From the NCBI GenBank assembly GCA_944324645.1, contig CALUXB010000004.1, positions 61,251 to 125,250 of the forward strand: DNA of 64,000 bases, given 5' to 3'. Under the pieces are notes generated by a model that did no database searches, was not told the DNA's origin, and was given only the letters and a program-made list of their open reading frames with translations. The DNA comes from an uncultured Elusimicrobiales bacterium (GTDB taxonomy: Bacteria > Elusimicrobiota > Elusimicrobia > Elusimicrobiales > Elusimicrobiaceae). A program made the translations under genes and the position numbers. Positions 54,022 to 62,723 of this stretch are shown here, piece after piece. Each line of letters opens with the position of its first letter. Position 1 is the stretch's first letter.

Positions 54022-54062
54022 TTGTGTGTCTCCGTGTTACGTATATTTAATTCTACACATAA

Positions 54063-54092
54063 ATAATAGCAGACTTTTTGGGCTTCGGTCAA
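54063..54092 (-). promoter_or_regulatory. Promoter of pal-cpoB-tolB
   Basis: Minus strand TTGACC (54092-54087), 18 nt, TATTAT (54068-54063), about 40 nt before the pal ATG. Confidence 0.6.
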
Positions 54093-54390
54093 CCGCCACT
54101 ATCACGGCAGCGCCCACACCGCTCCCCTCATTTATGTGCTTATCCTTGTTATAGGACATTGGCCGGTGGGCTGCCAACTTGATTATTATATTAGATAGCA
54201 AAAGCCCGTGCAAGAGGCTTGCCAGGTTGGCAGTCAGCCCGGCGCTCTCTTACGCTCTTTCAGACGCTTGCCTAGGCCGCCAGCCTATGTTGGAACAAAA
54301 CGGAAAAGACTTTGACAGGAAATCTTTCTTTTCTAACGTTTTAATTATGCTGTCCGGCTAAGTCTAAAAACTTAGTTTTACAAAATGCCG
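54093..54390. other. Gene-free stretch with nested inverted repeats
   Basis: No supported frame; the 60-codon plus frame at 54179 has no ribosome site. CTGCCAAC (54171-54178) pairs with GTTGGCAG (54226-54233) across 47 nt, and inside lies the imperfect hairpin GCAAAAGCC/GGCTTGC. Could be a small RNA or a decayed repeat. Confidence 0.4.
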
Positions 54391-54394
54391 TATA

Positions 54395-54430
54395 AAAGCG
54401 GAGCCCCAAAAAACCGGGCTCCGCTCTTTC
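54395..54430 (-). terminator. gatB terminator
   Basis: AGCGGAGCCC (54397-54406) and GGGCTCCGCT (54416-54425) with TTTTATA on the minus-strand side. Confidence 0.88.
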
Positions 54431-54447
54431 ACAACACACACAGTGCT

Positions 54448-55893
54448 TTATTTGCTAAGTAACTCCACCAAGATTTCATTCATACGGCGGGGGTTGGCTT
54501 TGCCTTTGCTTTTCTTCATTACCGCCCCCACCAGCGCACCCACTGCGGCGCGGTTGCCTTTTTTAAAGTCGGCTGCGGCTTTGGGGTTTTCGTTTATGGC
54601 CTCTTGGGCCCAAGCCACCAGCTGGCCCTCATCGCTTACCTGCGAAAGGCCCAGCTTTTCCACCAAAGCACCCGCTTTTTGGCCTGTTTTATACATTTGT
54701 TCAAACACGGTTTTAGCCTGGTTGCGGGAAATTTTGCCGCTTTCCACCAGCTTAATCAGTTCCGCCAAATCCGCCGCGGCTACCGGGCTGTCGGCTATTT
54801 CTTTTTTATCGGCGTTTAAAAAGCCCATTAAGTCGGTAGTAATCCAGTTGGCGGCTGCTTTAGCCGGCACACCGGCGGCTAAGACTGCTTCAAAATATTC
54901 CGCCGTTTGACGGGTAATGGTCAGCACGCCCGCATCATAATCCGACAGACCCAGCCCCATAAACTTGGCTTCTTTTTCTGCCGGCAGCTGCGGCATAGCG
55001 GCGTTGATTTGCTCCAAGCGGTCTTTGCGCAAAATAAGCGGCGGCAAATCCGGCTCCGGGAAGTAGCGGTAGTCCAAGGCGTCCTCTTTGGAGCGCATCG
55101 GCTTAGTTACGTTTTTTTCTTTATCCCACAGCAAAGTCTGCTGTATGACTTTTTCTCCCTTGTTGAGCACTTGCGTCTGACGCTCTATTTCATAATTGAT
55201 AGCGTCTTTGACCGCTTTAAACGAGTTTAAATTTTTAATCTCCGTGCGGGTGCCAAACGCTTCCTGCCCTGCCGGGCGCAAAGATACGTTCACATCTACA
55301 CGCAGCTCCCCTTTTTCCATATCGCAGTTGGAAGCGTCCACCCACTGCATCAGGCGTTTAATCTCCGTCAAATAGGCATAGGCTTCATCGGCTGAACGCA
55401 TATCCGGCATAGACACAATTTCCAACAGCGGGCAGCCGGAGCGGTTAAAATCCACCAATGAATAGTCCGCAAAATGCGAAGATTTGGCGGCGTCTTCCTC
55501 CAAATGGGCGTGATGAATGCCGATTTTTTTCTTCTGCAAATGGTCTTTGGGGCCAAAGGTAATTTCTATTTCGCCCCGCCCGTTGACCGGGTGTGCATTT
55601 TGCGTGATTTGATATCCTTTTGGCAAATCCGGATAAAAATAATGTTTGCGCTCAAAAGAAGACACTTCGTTGGTCTGGCAGCCCAGCGCCAAACCGGCGC
55701 GCACCGCCAGGCGCACGGCGCCCTCGTTAATTACCGGCAAAGTGCCGGGCTGGCCGCTGCAGCGGGGGCAGATTTCGGTATTGGGCCCGGCGCTTTCATC
55801 CATTCCATTGGGGCAGGTGCAAAACATTTTGGTTTTGCTGGCCAGTTGTACGTGTATTTCCAGTCCGATAACGGGTTCAAATTGGGTAGTCAC
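54448..55893 (-). CDS. gatB: Aspartyl/glutamyl-tRNA amidotransferase subunit B
   Basis: 481 residues from GTG 55893 with GGAGAG upstream. VIGLEIHVQLASKTKMFC, zinc Cys in CTCPNG and CPRCSGQPG, KHYFYPDLPKGYQITQ, and the YqeY-like tail. Amidates Glu-tRNA(Gln) and/or Asp-tRNA(Asn). gatA and gatC are not adjacent. It diverges from murJ with only about 35 nt between starts. Confidence 0.97.
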   Translation of the reverse strand: MTTQFEPVIGLEIHVQLASKTKMFCTCPNGMDESAGPNTEICPRCSGQPGTLPVINEGAVRLAVRAGLALGCQTNEVSSFERKHYFYPDLPKGYQITQNAHPVNGRGEIEITFGPKDHLQKKKIGIHHAHLEEDAAKSSHFADYSLVDFNRSGCPLLEIVSMPDMRSADEAYAYLTEIKRLMQWVDASNCDMEKGELRVDVNVSLRPAGQEAFGTRTEIKNLNSFKAVKDAINYEIERQTQVLNKGEKVIQQTLLWDKEKNVTKPMRSKEDALDYRYFPEPDLPPLILRKDRLEQINAAMPQLPAEKEAKFMGLGLSDYDAGVLTITRQTAEYFEAVLAAGVPAKAAANWITTDLMGFLNADKKEIADSPVAAADLAELIKLVESGKISRNQAKTVFEQMYKTGQKAGALVEKLGLSQVSDEGQLVAWAQEAINENPKAAADFKKGNRAAVGALVGAVMKKSKGKANPRRMNEILVELLSK

Positions 55894-55915
55894 TTTTCAT
55901 TCTCTCCTAAATTAC

Positions 55916-55921
55916 TATAAT
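55916..55921 (+). promoter_or_regulatory. -10 box of murJ
   Basis: Perfect TATAAT 7 nt before the murJ ATG, with no ribosome site and no clear -35. A likely leaderless start, like the pilins and the 3435 protease. Confidence 0.45.
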
Positions 55922-55928
55922 ATCAAAT

Positions 55929-57458
55929 ATGTTTTCTCTTTTTAAGACCACTTCTTATAAAACCGGCGCCGCGCTGGCGGTGGGCGCAACCGCTGTTTGG
56001 AAGCTGATTTCCTTCTTAAACGGCGTGTTGATTGCGCTGTATTTTGGCGCGGGGAGCGGCACGGATGTCTATTTTTATCTGATTATGTTGATGGGCCTGG
56101 GGGTTACCTTTATGCAGCGGCTCAACAACACCATCCTCATTCCGGAAGCAATGTTTTTAGCCGAAGAAGATGAAAACCAAAGCCGCCGTTTTTTGACAAT
56201 GGGCTTTTATTTTTACGTCTTATTAGGCTTGGGATTAGGAGTGCTGGGGTTAACCTTTCCGGCACAAATTATTGCCGGCGTTTCCCGTTTTGACATTACG
56301 CTGCTTAAAAATGACCAAATGCTGCTTTGCGCGGCCTTCTTTTTGTTTGCCACCAATTTACTCAGCTACTATTTAACAGCTATAGCAGAAATGCACAAAT
56401 TTTTTGCCGTCTCTTTACTGGGTCCCCTCAATGCCTTGTGCCCGCTTTTGGCTTTGTTGTTTTTAGGCAAGCACATTGGCATTATTAGTATGATGTATGG
56501 TTTTTTGGGGGCCAACCTGATCCAGATTATTTTATTAATCTGGCTGCTGAAAAAAAAGCTGCATTGGAGTTTTACCCCCCGTCCCTGCACAATACGGCCG
56601 GGTGCTAAGAAAAATATGCTCAGCGGTCAAACACTGGCCGCATTGGACATTGTGAACAATCTGCTGCCGCTGTATTTACTAAGCGGTATGGGGGCCGGGG
56701 TGGTCAGCGCGCTGAATTATTGCAAACAGCTAACGGATTCCCCCACCGAAATTATTACTAACCGCATTACCAATATCTCTAAAATAGAATTGACGGAAAA
56801 TGCCGCCCGCGGGCAGATTAATGTTTTTAACAAAAATTTTCTCTCCACTAATCATCTGCTGCTTTTTATTTTAACCCCGCTGGCGGTATTTACCTCTTAT
56901 TTTGCCACAGACATTGTGGGCCTTTTCTTTGAACGCGGCAAATTTACCGCCGCCGCCGCGGCGGATACGGCGCGCTTTTTGCGGCCGCTGATTTTCTCTA
57001 TTATTTTTATCGTGCCCTCTAACTTACAAGGCAACACCATTGTAGCGTGGCTGAAAGTAAAAGAGGCTTTTCCGTATATGCTGGTTTCCGTATTGATTTT
57101 GATGGCGGCCTGGTTTTTGTTGCCGCATTTAGGGCCTTACGGCTATCCGTATATTGTATTGGGCGGATTTATATGCAGCTTTATAATCAATGCGTTTTTA
57201 TTCCGCAAATATTTTCCTTTCATCAATTATTTCCGGGCTTTTTGGGAACTTTTACGCCTGCTGGCTATCAATATCATTGCTTTGCTGCCGGCCGCCGCCG
57301 TGCGGGTATTTATGGGGGAGGACGATTATTTCTTAAATTTACTTTTCGGCGGCTCGGTGTATCTAACGGTCTTATTACTAGTATCTTACAAGAGCCGGGA
57401 TTTACAGCTGTTTTTAAAATCTACGGAAATATCCCGCTTTGTTAAAAAATTATTTTAA
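55929..57458 (+). CDS. murJ: MurJ/MviN-family lipid flippase
   Basis: 509 residues, about 14 helices. GAGSGTDVYFYLIMLMGLGV and the central basic cavity helix (ALNYCKQLTDSPTEIITNRI) fit the MOP superfamily MurJ branch. Flips lipid II for peptidoglycan. An O-antigen flippase (Wzx) is less likely but possible, given the glycosyltransferases beside it. Its 3' end overlaps the converging gene by 9 nt. Confidence 0.78.
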   Translation: MFSLFKTTSYKTGAALAVGATAVWKLISFLNGVLIALYFGAGSGTDVYFYLIMLMGLGVTFMQRLNNTILIPEAMFLAEEDENQSRRFLTMGFYFYVLLGLGLGVLGLTFPAQIIAGVSRFDITLLKNDQMLLCAAFFLFATNLLSYYLTAIAEMHKFFAVSLLGPLNALCPLLALLFLGKHIGIISMMYGFLGANLIQIILLIWLLKKKLHWSFTPRPCTIRPGAKKNMLSGQTLAALDIVNNLLPLYLLSGMGAGVVSALNYCKQLTDSPTEIITNRITNISKIELTENAARGQINVFNKNFLSTNHLLLFILTPLAVFTSYFATDIVGLFFERGKFTAAAAADTARFLRPLIFSIIFIVPSNLQGNTIVAWLKVKEAFPYMLVSVLILMAAWFLLPHLGPYGYPYIVLGGFICSFIINAFLFRKYFPFINYFRAFWELLRLLAINIIALLPAAAVRVFMGEDDYFLNLLFGGSVYLTVLLLVSYKSRDLQLFLKSTEISRFVKKLF

Positions 57459-58664
57459 TTTTTCATCCAGCACCAGCTGGGCCGCTTGAAAAACTTTTTG
57501 CGCGGTTAAAGCGTCCAAATTAGCACACGTATCATACCCTAGCGCACAGCGCACGTGCCAAGAGGTGCCCAACAGCCACATACAGCTGCCGCAAACCTCT
57601 TCTTTTAAATTGATATTTTTCGCCAAACCAAAAAAGTTTTTATCCGTTGGTCCAAACAGCACCACACAGCGGTTGTTGAGCCCGCGCGAAAGCTGCACCA
57701 GGCCGCTTTCTCCATCTATATGCAGCAAAGAGGAGTTTAAAATAGCCGGCAAATCTTGCACTTGGGTTTTTCCTACCAAACTGATATCTACAAAATCAAA
57801 AACAGGGCTGTTTTTGCCCCCCAACTGCACCAACAAAACATCCGGGTAGCACGCCTTAAGCAAGGCGGCCAACTCCCGCCATTTGTGCAAAGCCCAACAC
57901 TTAAGCGGCCGCTGCCCCTGCAGGCCAAACGTAGCGTCTATGCCATCGTGCAGCGTAATATATTTCTGGCCAGCCAGGCCAAAGCGCGCCAAACGGGCCG
58001 GCTGCGTTAAGGCCGGGGGCAAAGCCGGGGCTGCGTTGGGATCAAAATCTAAACCGCTTAGATAAGACAGCAGCGTTGCCCGCGGCAAACCACGCCGCAC
58101 CAAAAAAAGCCCCATTACATCTTCCAATAAATAATTATCTTCTAAGAAAGGGGCAAATTCTTGTTGCCGCAGTGTCATTTTATCCAACAACGGCAAAAAA
58201 TCCGGCGCTACAGCCAAGACACGTTTGCGGTTTATATGAACGGTTTTAAAAGATTGGCACGTTTCAAATGCGATATCGTATTTATACCAAAGCGGCTGGC
58301 CGGTGGGTAAGAATACATTGTGAGCGTCCGGCTCAAACAAAGCCGCGGCAGCGCCGGGAGAATCGGTATGAAAATAAAAAACGGCATTTGGCAGCTGCCG
58401 GCGCATAGCCAGTACTGCCAAACGGACTACCGCACAGTCTCCCAAACCGCCGCGCAAATGCCAGAAAACGTGCAGGCGTTTATCCTTTGGGGGCCCTTTT
58501 TTTAAATACGACAAAAAACGACGGCGGCTCTCCCACCAAATTTTGTTGCGCCATTTCCTATAGGCAAACGCCCAGCGGACCACGCGGCAATCCCGTCCGT
58601 ACATACGGGGCAGATGTTGCAAAGCCGCCAAATCCAACCGCGTTTTATTGTCGTTTAATTTCAT
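57450..58664 (-). CDS. Heptosyltransferase-like (GT9) glycosyltransferase
   Basis: 404 residues, no signal peptide. LRGGLGDCAVVRLAVLAMRRQLP is the GT9 N-terminal start; ITLHDGID, LVQLGGKN and the donor site ILNSSLLHIDGESGLVQLSRGLN with VVLFGPT are family landmarks. Probably adds a sugar to the LPS core. Five Cys near the end (CGSCMW, CALGYDTCAN) are unusual for GT9. Lies 8 nt from the next gene; the two form an operon. Confidence 0.82.
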   Translation of the reverse strand: MKLNDNKTRLDLAALQHLPRMYGRDCRVVRWAFAYRKWRNKIWWESRRRFLSYLKKGPPKDKRLHVFWHLRGGLGDCAVVRLAVLAMRRQLPNAVFYFHTDSPGAAAALFEPDAHNVFLPTGQPLWYKYDIAFETCQSFKTVHINRKRVLAVAPDFLPLLDKMTLRQQEFAPFLEDNYLLEDVMGLFLVRRGLPRATLLSYLSGLDFDPNAAPALPPALTQPARLARFGLAGQKYITLHDGIDATFGLQGQRPLKCWALHKWRELAALLKACYPDVLLVQLGGKNSPVFDFVDISLVGKTQVQDLPAILNSSLLHIDGESGLVQLSRGLNNRCVVLFGPTDKNFFGLAKNINLKEEVCGSCMWLLGTSWHVRCALGYDTCANLDALTAQKVFQAAQLVLDEKLK

Positions 58665-58672
58665 TACAGGTT

Positions 58673-59674
58673 TTATTTTTCCTCAAACAAAGCGGCAAAA
58701 GCTTCAAATGGGAAACGCTCTTTCATCCGGGAAGCCTCTATAGCCATACCAACCCGCTTGCCCCAATTGACCATCAAATCATCTAAGGCTATTGTTAAAG
58801 GCTCCTCTTCCCCGGCATTGACCAATAAACCGCTGACAGCATTTGCCACCAGCTCATCGGCGCCCGGCACATCGGTGGCCACCACCGGCAGTTTGCTGGC
58901 CATAGCGTCTAACAGTTCGTCTAACGCCTCGGCTTCGCGTGCGGGACTAACGTAAATGTCTGCATTGCGCAGCAAACTGTAAAGGTCGCTGTCTGAAGGC
59001 ACAATTTCGGTGCTGTCGTTTAAATGATTTTTCTCAATAAATTTTTTCAGCGCGGCTTTATTGACGCCGTCCCCCACGATGGTCAAGTGCCACGTGGTAT
59101 GGGCCGGGGCCAAACGAGCCCAGGTTTTTAAAAGCACGTCAAAACCACCGCTTTTGGCCAACTTTCCGGCCGCCACGATATTGTTTTCTTTCTTAAAGCA
59201 GGCGGGTTTATCATAATTGTAATGTTCCACCCACACAGCAGGGTTCTGTACGCGGACAGTATTGGAAGAGTAGATTTTTTTGTCCAGCGGTTTTTCCCCT
59301 TTGCCGATAGCCACCACTTTCTCAGCCTTTTTCAGAAGCGCTTTTTTATTTTTGACGGCTTTTTCTTCTTTGAAATTTTCGGGCTCGCAATAGACATACG
59401 GTATCCCTGCCAAAGCGGCGGCCTCACACGCAGAGAGACTGACCAGAGAAATTACCCGCTCGGCCCCTTCTTTTTTAAAAGCCTCCGCTATGCTTTTCGG
59501 CTTAGCAGCCGCCGCAAATTCCAATGTTTTTAAACCGCTGTTTTTGGGCAATTTGCCTTTAATGCCCGCCAAAACCACTTCTCTTCCGCTCTCGGCCATC
59601 ACTTTAGCCAGCCGCCCCCCCAGGCGCAGCCCGGAAAAATGTTTATGATTTCCAACAAATACAATATTTTTCAT
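58673..59674 (-). CDS. GT4-family glycosyltransferase
   Basis: 333 residues from ATG 59674, with GAAGGGG upstream. Two Rossmann domains; VAAGKLAKSGGFDVLLKTW and LTIVGDGVNK open the C-terminal one, and EAEALDELLDAMASKLPVVATDV holds the donor-binding E(x)7E motif. Probably LPS or surface glycan synthesis. In front of the start a short hairpin TTGGCT/AGCCAA (59691-59706) is followed by an A-run. Confidence 0.82.
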   Translation of the reverse strand: MKNIVFVGNHKHFSGLRLGGRLAKVMAESGREVVLAGIKGKLPKNSGLKTLEFAAAAKPKSIAEAFKKEGAERVISLVSLSACEAAALAGIPYVYCEPENFKEEKAVKNKKALLKKAEKVVAIGKGEKPLDKKIYSSNTVRVQNPAVWVEHYNYDKPACFKKENNIVAAGKLAKSGGFDVLLKTWARLAPAHTTWHLTIVGDGVNKAALKKFIEKNHLNDSTEIVPSDSDLYSLLRNADIYVSPAREAEALDELLDAMASKLPVVATDVPGADELVANAVSGLLVNAGEEEPLTIALDDLMVNWGKRVGMAIEASRMKERFPFEAFAALFEEK

Positions 59675-59706
59675 ACGCATCCCCTTCTTTTTTGGCTTTA
59701 TAGCCA

Positions 59707-60104
59707 AACCCTATTTATTTTGTCTTGTTTTTTAAATTGTACATAATATACAGCCGAAGTGACATTGTATATAACAGCCCAACGGAATATATAAATGCCT
59801 TATTGACGCCCTTATTTTTACTGCTGCTTTTTGCCTCCCTTATGGCCTTGCTGAGAGGTTGAGCCGTTCCGCTGCGCACGGTGGTACGCAAATACAGCGC
59901 AGACAAATGAGATATCGCACGGTGCCCAGCGGTATTTTTTGTTTTTTGGTGTTATTAACACTGGTCTTGCTGCAAATGAAAGCCGAGGGCAAAATGTCGT
60001 TTGGTGTACTATTGTTTTTTTGTTTTGCTGTGTCTGGGCACCATCAAACGAAACAGAAATAGATTTGGCCCAATAAAAAATCCCTCATCCAACCGGGTTT
60101 GGGC
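59707..60104. other. Gene-free stretch
   Basis: Nearly 400 nt with no supported frame on either strand: two short frames (63 and 67 codons) lack ribosome sites and families. AT-rich with a GC patch near 59,870-59,930. Might be a decayed gene. Confidence 0.45.
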
Positions 60105-60110
60105 ATAAAA

Positions 60111-60138
60111 AAACCGCCCCCTGGTGGGCGGTTTATCA
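60111..60138 (-). terminator. Terminator after the initiator-like tRNA
   Basis: AAACCGCCC-CCTGGT-GGGCGGTTT, 10 nt past the tRNA 3' end; the plus-side A-run is a U-tract on the minus strand. Confidence 0.88.
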
Positions 60139-60144
60139 AATCTA

Positions 60145-60218
60145 TTGCGGGGACTGGATTTGAACCAGTGATCTCAAGGTTATGGGCCTTGCGAGATACC
60201 AGGCTTCTCTACCCCGCA
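60145..60218 (-). tRNA. tRNA-Met (CAT), initiator-like
   Basis: Cloverleaf: acceptor TGCGGGG/CCCCGCA with discriminator A, D arm GAGA-AGCCTGGTA-TCTC, anticodon arm CAAGG-CCCATAA-CCTTG, T loop TTCAAAT. D loop, A11-T24 and T loop match bacterial initiator tRNA. It differs in having T1-A72 as a pair, A29-T41 instead of G-C, and C at position 33 in place of the near-universal T. CCA not encoded. Confidence 0.85.
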
Positions 60219-60223
60219 ATATA

Positions 60224-60252
60224 AGTATAGCAAATTATAACGCGCCCCGCAA
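60224..60252 (-). promoter_or_regulatory. Promoter of the initiator-like tRNA
   Basis: Minus strand TTGCGG (60252-60247), 17 nt, TATACT (60229-60224), 5 nt to the mature tRNA end. The primary transcript would need little or no 5' trimming. Confidence 0.55.
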
Positions 60253-60254
60253 AC

Positions 60255-60872
60255 TTATTGGGGCAGTTCATAGGCATACCAACCTTCCGCCTGCGCCACT
60301 ACCTGAGAAGTGCCCCATATTGTTTTGCACCAGTTCTCCCCACCGCCGCCGGCCCGGTACCAACAATAAATTTTGTTCTGTTTCCCTACAGGAAGGCCCG
60401 GCAAATAATGCACATACGCTATACCCGCACAGCGGTAAGGCTCTGAATCTCCTTCACTAGTAAATACAGCCGAAGACACCCGCATATTAGGGGAAGCCTC
60501 ACTGCCGGTATTATGCAGGATCAGATGAAAATTTTTTGTTTTTCTTTGGGCGGCAGAAGAAGTGGCCATACCGCAGATGGATTTGGGAACTGTAAAATGG
60601 TCCAATGAGATGTCCAAGTCCTCTATTTTGTTCGCATAAGCGCCATTGGCCATAACATAGCGCTGCTGTGCTTCTCCTAGAGAGCGGACCAAAGAAATCA
60701 TTTCCGCTCCGCGGCTGCGCCAAACAGCTTTCTTATACTGGGGATACGCAATAGCTGCCAAGATGCCAATAATCAGCACCACCACTAAAAGTTCAATCAG
60801 CGTAAAACCGCCTAATCTGCATTTTACGGAGTTTTTAAGACGTAGATTGCTTTTTTGATACATTTTGTTCAT
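60255..60872 (-). CDS. Type IV pilin-like protein (pilin 3)
   Basis: 205 residues from ATG 60872. Leader MNKMYQKSNLRLKNSVKCRL, then [16 protein letters not shown]. Mature part keeps YPQYKKAVWRSRGAEMISLVRSLGEAQQRY, then a C-terminus unlike pilins 1 and 2 (KTKNFHLILHNTGSEASP; KIYCWYRAGGGGENWCKT). Starts within the palindrome, without ribosome site. Stands between a tRNA and the peptide-binding lipoprotein. Confidence 0.87.
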   Translation of the reverse strand: MNKMYQKSNLRLKNSVKCRLGGFTLIELLVVVLIIGILAAIAYPQYKKAVWRSRGAEMISLVRSLGEAQQRYVMANGAYANKIEDLDISLDHFTVPKSICGMATSSAAQRKTKNFHLILHNTGSEASPNMRVSSAVFTSEGDSEPYRCAGIAYVHYLPGLPVGKQNKIYCWYRAGGGGENWCKTIWGTSQVVAQAEGWYAYELPQ

Positions 60873-60892
60873 AAACAAAATGTATCAAAAAA
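60851..60892 (-). promoter_or_regulatory. 19-bp palindrome enclosing the pilin 3 start codon
   Basis: Arms TTTTTTGATACATTTTGTT (60851-60869) and complement (60874-60892), 4-nt loop. A C-G pair near the loop in pilins 1 and 2 is T-A here, changed on both arms. Confidence 0.85.
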
Positions 60893-60906
60893 AAAAAACA
60901 AAGCAA
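60879..60906 (-). promoter_or_regulatory. Pilin 3 promoter with T12 spacer
   Basis: TTGCTT (60906-60901), 16-nt spacer with twelve T, TACATT (60884-60879), 6 nt to ATG. Confidence 0.55.
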
Positions 60907-60930
60907 GCCCATAAAAATCAATCAGCCAAG

Positions 60931-60961
60931 AAAATGCGCGGGGTGTTGCCCCGCGCATTTT
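60931..60961 (-). terminator. Terminator after the peptide-binding lipoprotein
   Basis: Perfect 13-bp stem AAAATGCGCGGGG-TGTTG-CCCCGCGCATTTT, 17 nt beyond the minus-strand stop. Confidence 0.9.
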
Positions 60962-60977
60962 GAAAAGAGAATTTAAT

Positions 60978-62723
60978 TTATTGCGGGTCCGGCACTTTAT
61001 ACATCGGATAAAAATACAACCCCATATAAACCGGGTTATCACTAAACCCTTTGACCCGGCTGCGCATAGCCCACAAACCGGTAGGGTGTACAGTATAAAT
61101 TTGCATAGCATCCTCATAGACAATCTTCTGCAGTTCTTTATAATACTGGGCGCGCTTAGAAGGGCGCGTTTCCGCCACGGCTTTCATTACCAATTTATCT
61201 GCTTTTGGATTTTTATATCCCTGGGAAAGAGCGTACCGGCCATCACTATGCATAAAGTTGAAGTAAAAATTATGCGGGTCTGCATAATCAGCCACCCAGC
61301 CGCGCACCCAGACAGGCATTTGCCGGGCTGCGGTTTTTTCTAAGAAAGAAGCCCACATTACCCCGCGCACATCCACCTTAAACTTTGGGTTGAGGCTCTC
61401 CACATTACGCTTGAGCATTTCTGCCGCCATTTGGCGCGGCAGGCCCCCCGTGTTATAAGTAATCGTTAATGCAAAGCCTTTTTCCCACACTTCTCCATTC
61501 CAAGCTTTTTTGAAATGCTCTTCTGCTTTCTTTAAATCAAAAAAATAATATGGGTCATTAGCGTCATAAAAAACCAATCCTTCCGGCACGGGCCCCAAAG
61601 CACGCGTTCCGCGCCCCCCCAAAGCCTCTTGTAAAAAGGCCACATAATCAAAAGCATATTCAAAACCTTTGCGTACATCTATATCAGAAAAGAAATTGGG
61701 GGGTATCCCGTTGCCGTCTAATTTGCCAGAGCCAATATCCGGATTGCCGGCGGCATTAATATCCAAGGTAAAAAAGATGACTGGATCAGTACGCAGACGA
61801 GGCAAATTATCATACACGGTAATTAACGGGTTTCCTTTCAGCTGGTCGGCATACTGGGTGGGAATTTCTGCTATATCCACATCGCCTCCTTCTAACAACA
61901 GCCGCAGCGTGCTAGGCTCCGTCACGGTCATCATATGGATATTTTTAATGTTAGGAGCTCCGGCAAAATACTCTTCATTGGCGGCCAACTGCAAGCGGCG
62001 GGCCGAAATATCCCAACGCACCAGTTTAAAAGGGCCCGTGCCATTCATATGGTCAAAGAGATAAGAAGACTGTTTGTCAAAATTGTTATATTGTTTCCAG
62101 GTGGCTTCCGTTCCGTCCCAACCGCCGTGAGCCGCCACCCAAGCCTTAGGCATCACATACCCCCAGCGCGCCAATACCGACAGAAACGGAGCAAAGGGTT
62201 TTTTTAGCTTAATGACCACCTTATCTCCTTGAACTTGTATGGCTTGGGCCGCTTGTTTGAAATCTACAACAATTTCCCCTTGGTCATTGCGCGTAGATGT
62301 ATAGCCCAAAATAGGCTCCAACAGCAAAGAAGAGGGGCCGCCCGATACGTCCGATAATATAAACCGAAGCAGAGAATAGCGCACATCTTCAGGGGTCATT
62401 TCGGTGCCATCGTGAAACCGAACCCCTTTGCGGATAGGGAAAGTATAGGTCAGGCCATCGGCAGAAATTAAGCCGTTTTCCACCGTAGGGACTTGGGTGG
62501 CTAAAGACGGCAAGAGATCGGTCATAGAACTGCCGTTAAATTTAAGCAGCGTGTCATACACGTTAAGCATCATTCCCTGTGTTACCCCATCATAGGAAAA
62601 TACAGGGTCTAGTGATTGCATTTCCCCACCGTGTGCCACCACTAAAGTTTCTAAATCTTGTTTTTTGGCACAGCCTCCCAACAAAAGTATTATGCCAAGT
62701 AAAAACAACAAAGTCTTTTTCAT
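60978..62723 (-). CDS. Oligopeptide ABC transporter substrate-binding lipoprotein
   Basis: 581 residues. Lipobox LLLGGC. SBP_bac_5 fold: LDPVFSYDGVTQGMMLNVYDTL, TYTFPIRKGVRFHDGTEMTPEDV, GTGPFKLVRWD, and NVESLNPKFKVDVRGVMWASF, as in OppA/DppA. Captures peptides for import; no permease or ATPase genes adjoin. Overlaps the C39-like gene upstream by 4 nt, so they are co-translated. Confidence 0.92.
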   Translation of the reverse strand: MKKTLLFLLGIILLLGGCAKKQDLETLVVAHGGEMQSLDPVFSYDGVTQGMMLNVYDTLLKFNGSSMTDLLPSLATQVPTVENGLISADGLTYTFPIRKGVRFHDGTEMTPEDVRYSLLRFILSDVSGGPSSLLLEPILGYTSTRNDQGEIVVDFKQAAQAIQVQGDKVVIKLKKPFAPFLSVLARWGYVMPKAWVAAHGGWDGTEATWKQYNNFDKQSSYLFDHMNGTGPFKLVRWDISARRLQLAANEEYFAGAPNIKNIHMMTVTEPSTLRLLLEGGDVDIAEIPTQYADQLKGNPLITVYDNLPRLRTDPVIFFTLDINAAGNPDIGSGKLDGNGIPPNFFSDIDVRKGFEYAFDYVAFLQEALGGRGTRALGPVPEGLVFYDANDPYYFFDLKKAEEHFKKAWNGEVWEKGFALTITYNTGGLPRQMAAEMLKRNVESLNPKFKVDVRGVMWASFLEKTAARQMPVWVRGWVADYADPHNFYFNFMHSDGRYALSQGYKNPKADKLVMKAVAETRPSKRAQYYKELQKIVYEDAMQIYTVHPTGLWAMRSRVKGFSDNPVYMGLYFYPMYKVPDPQ

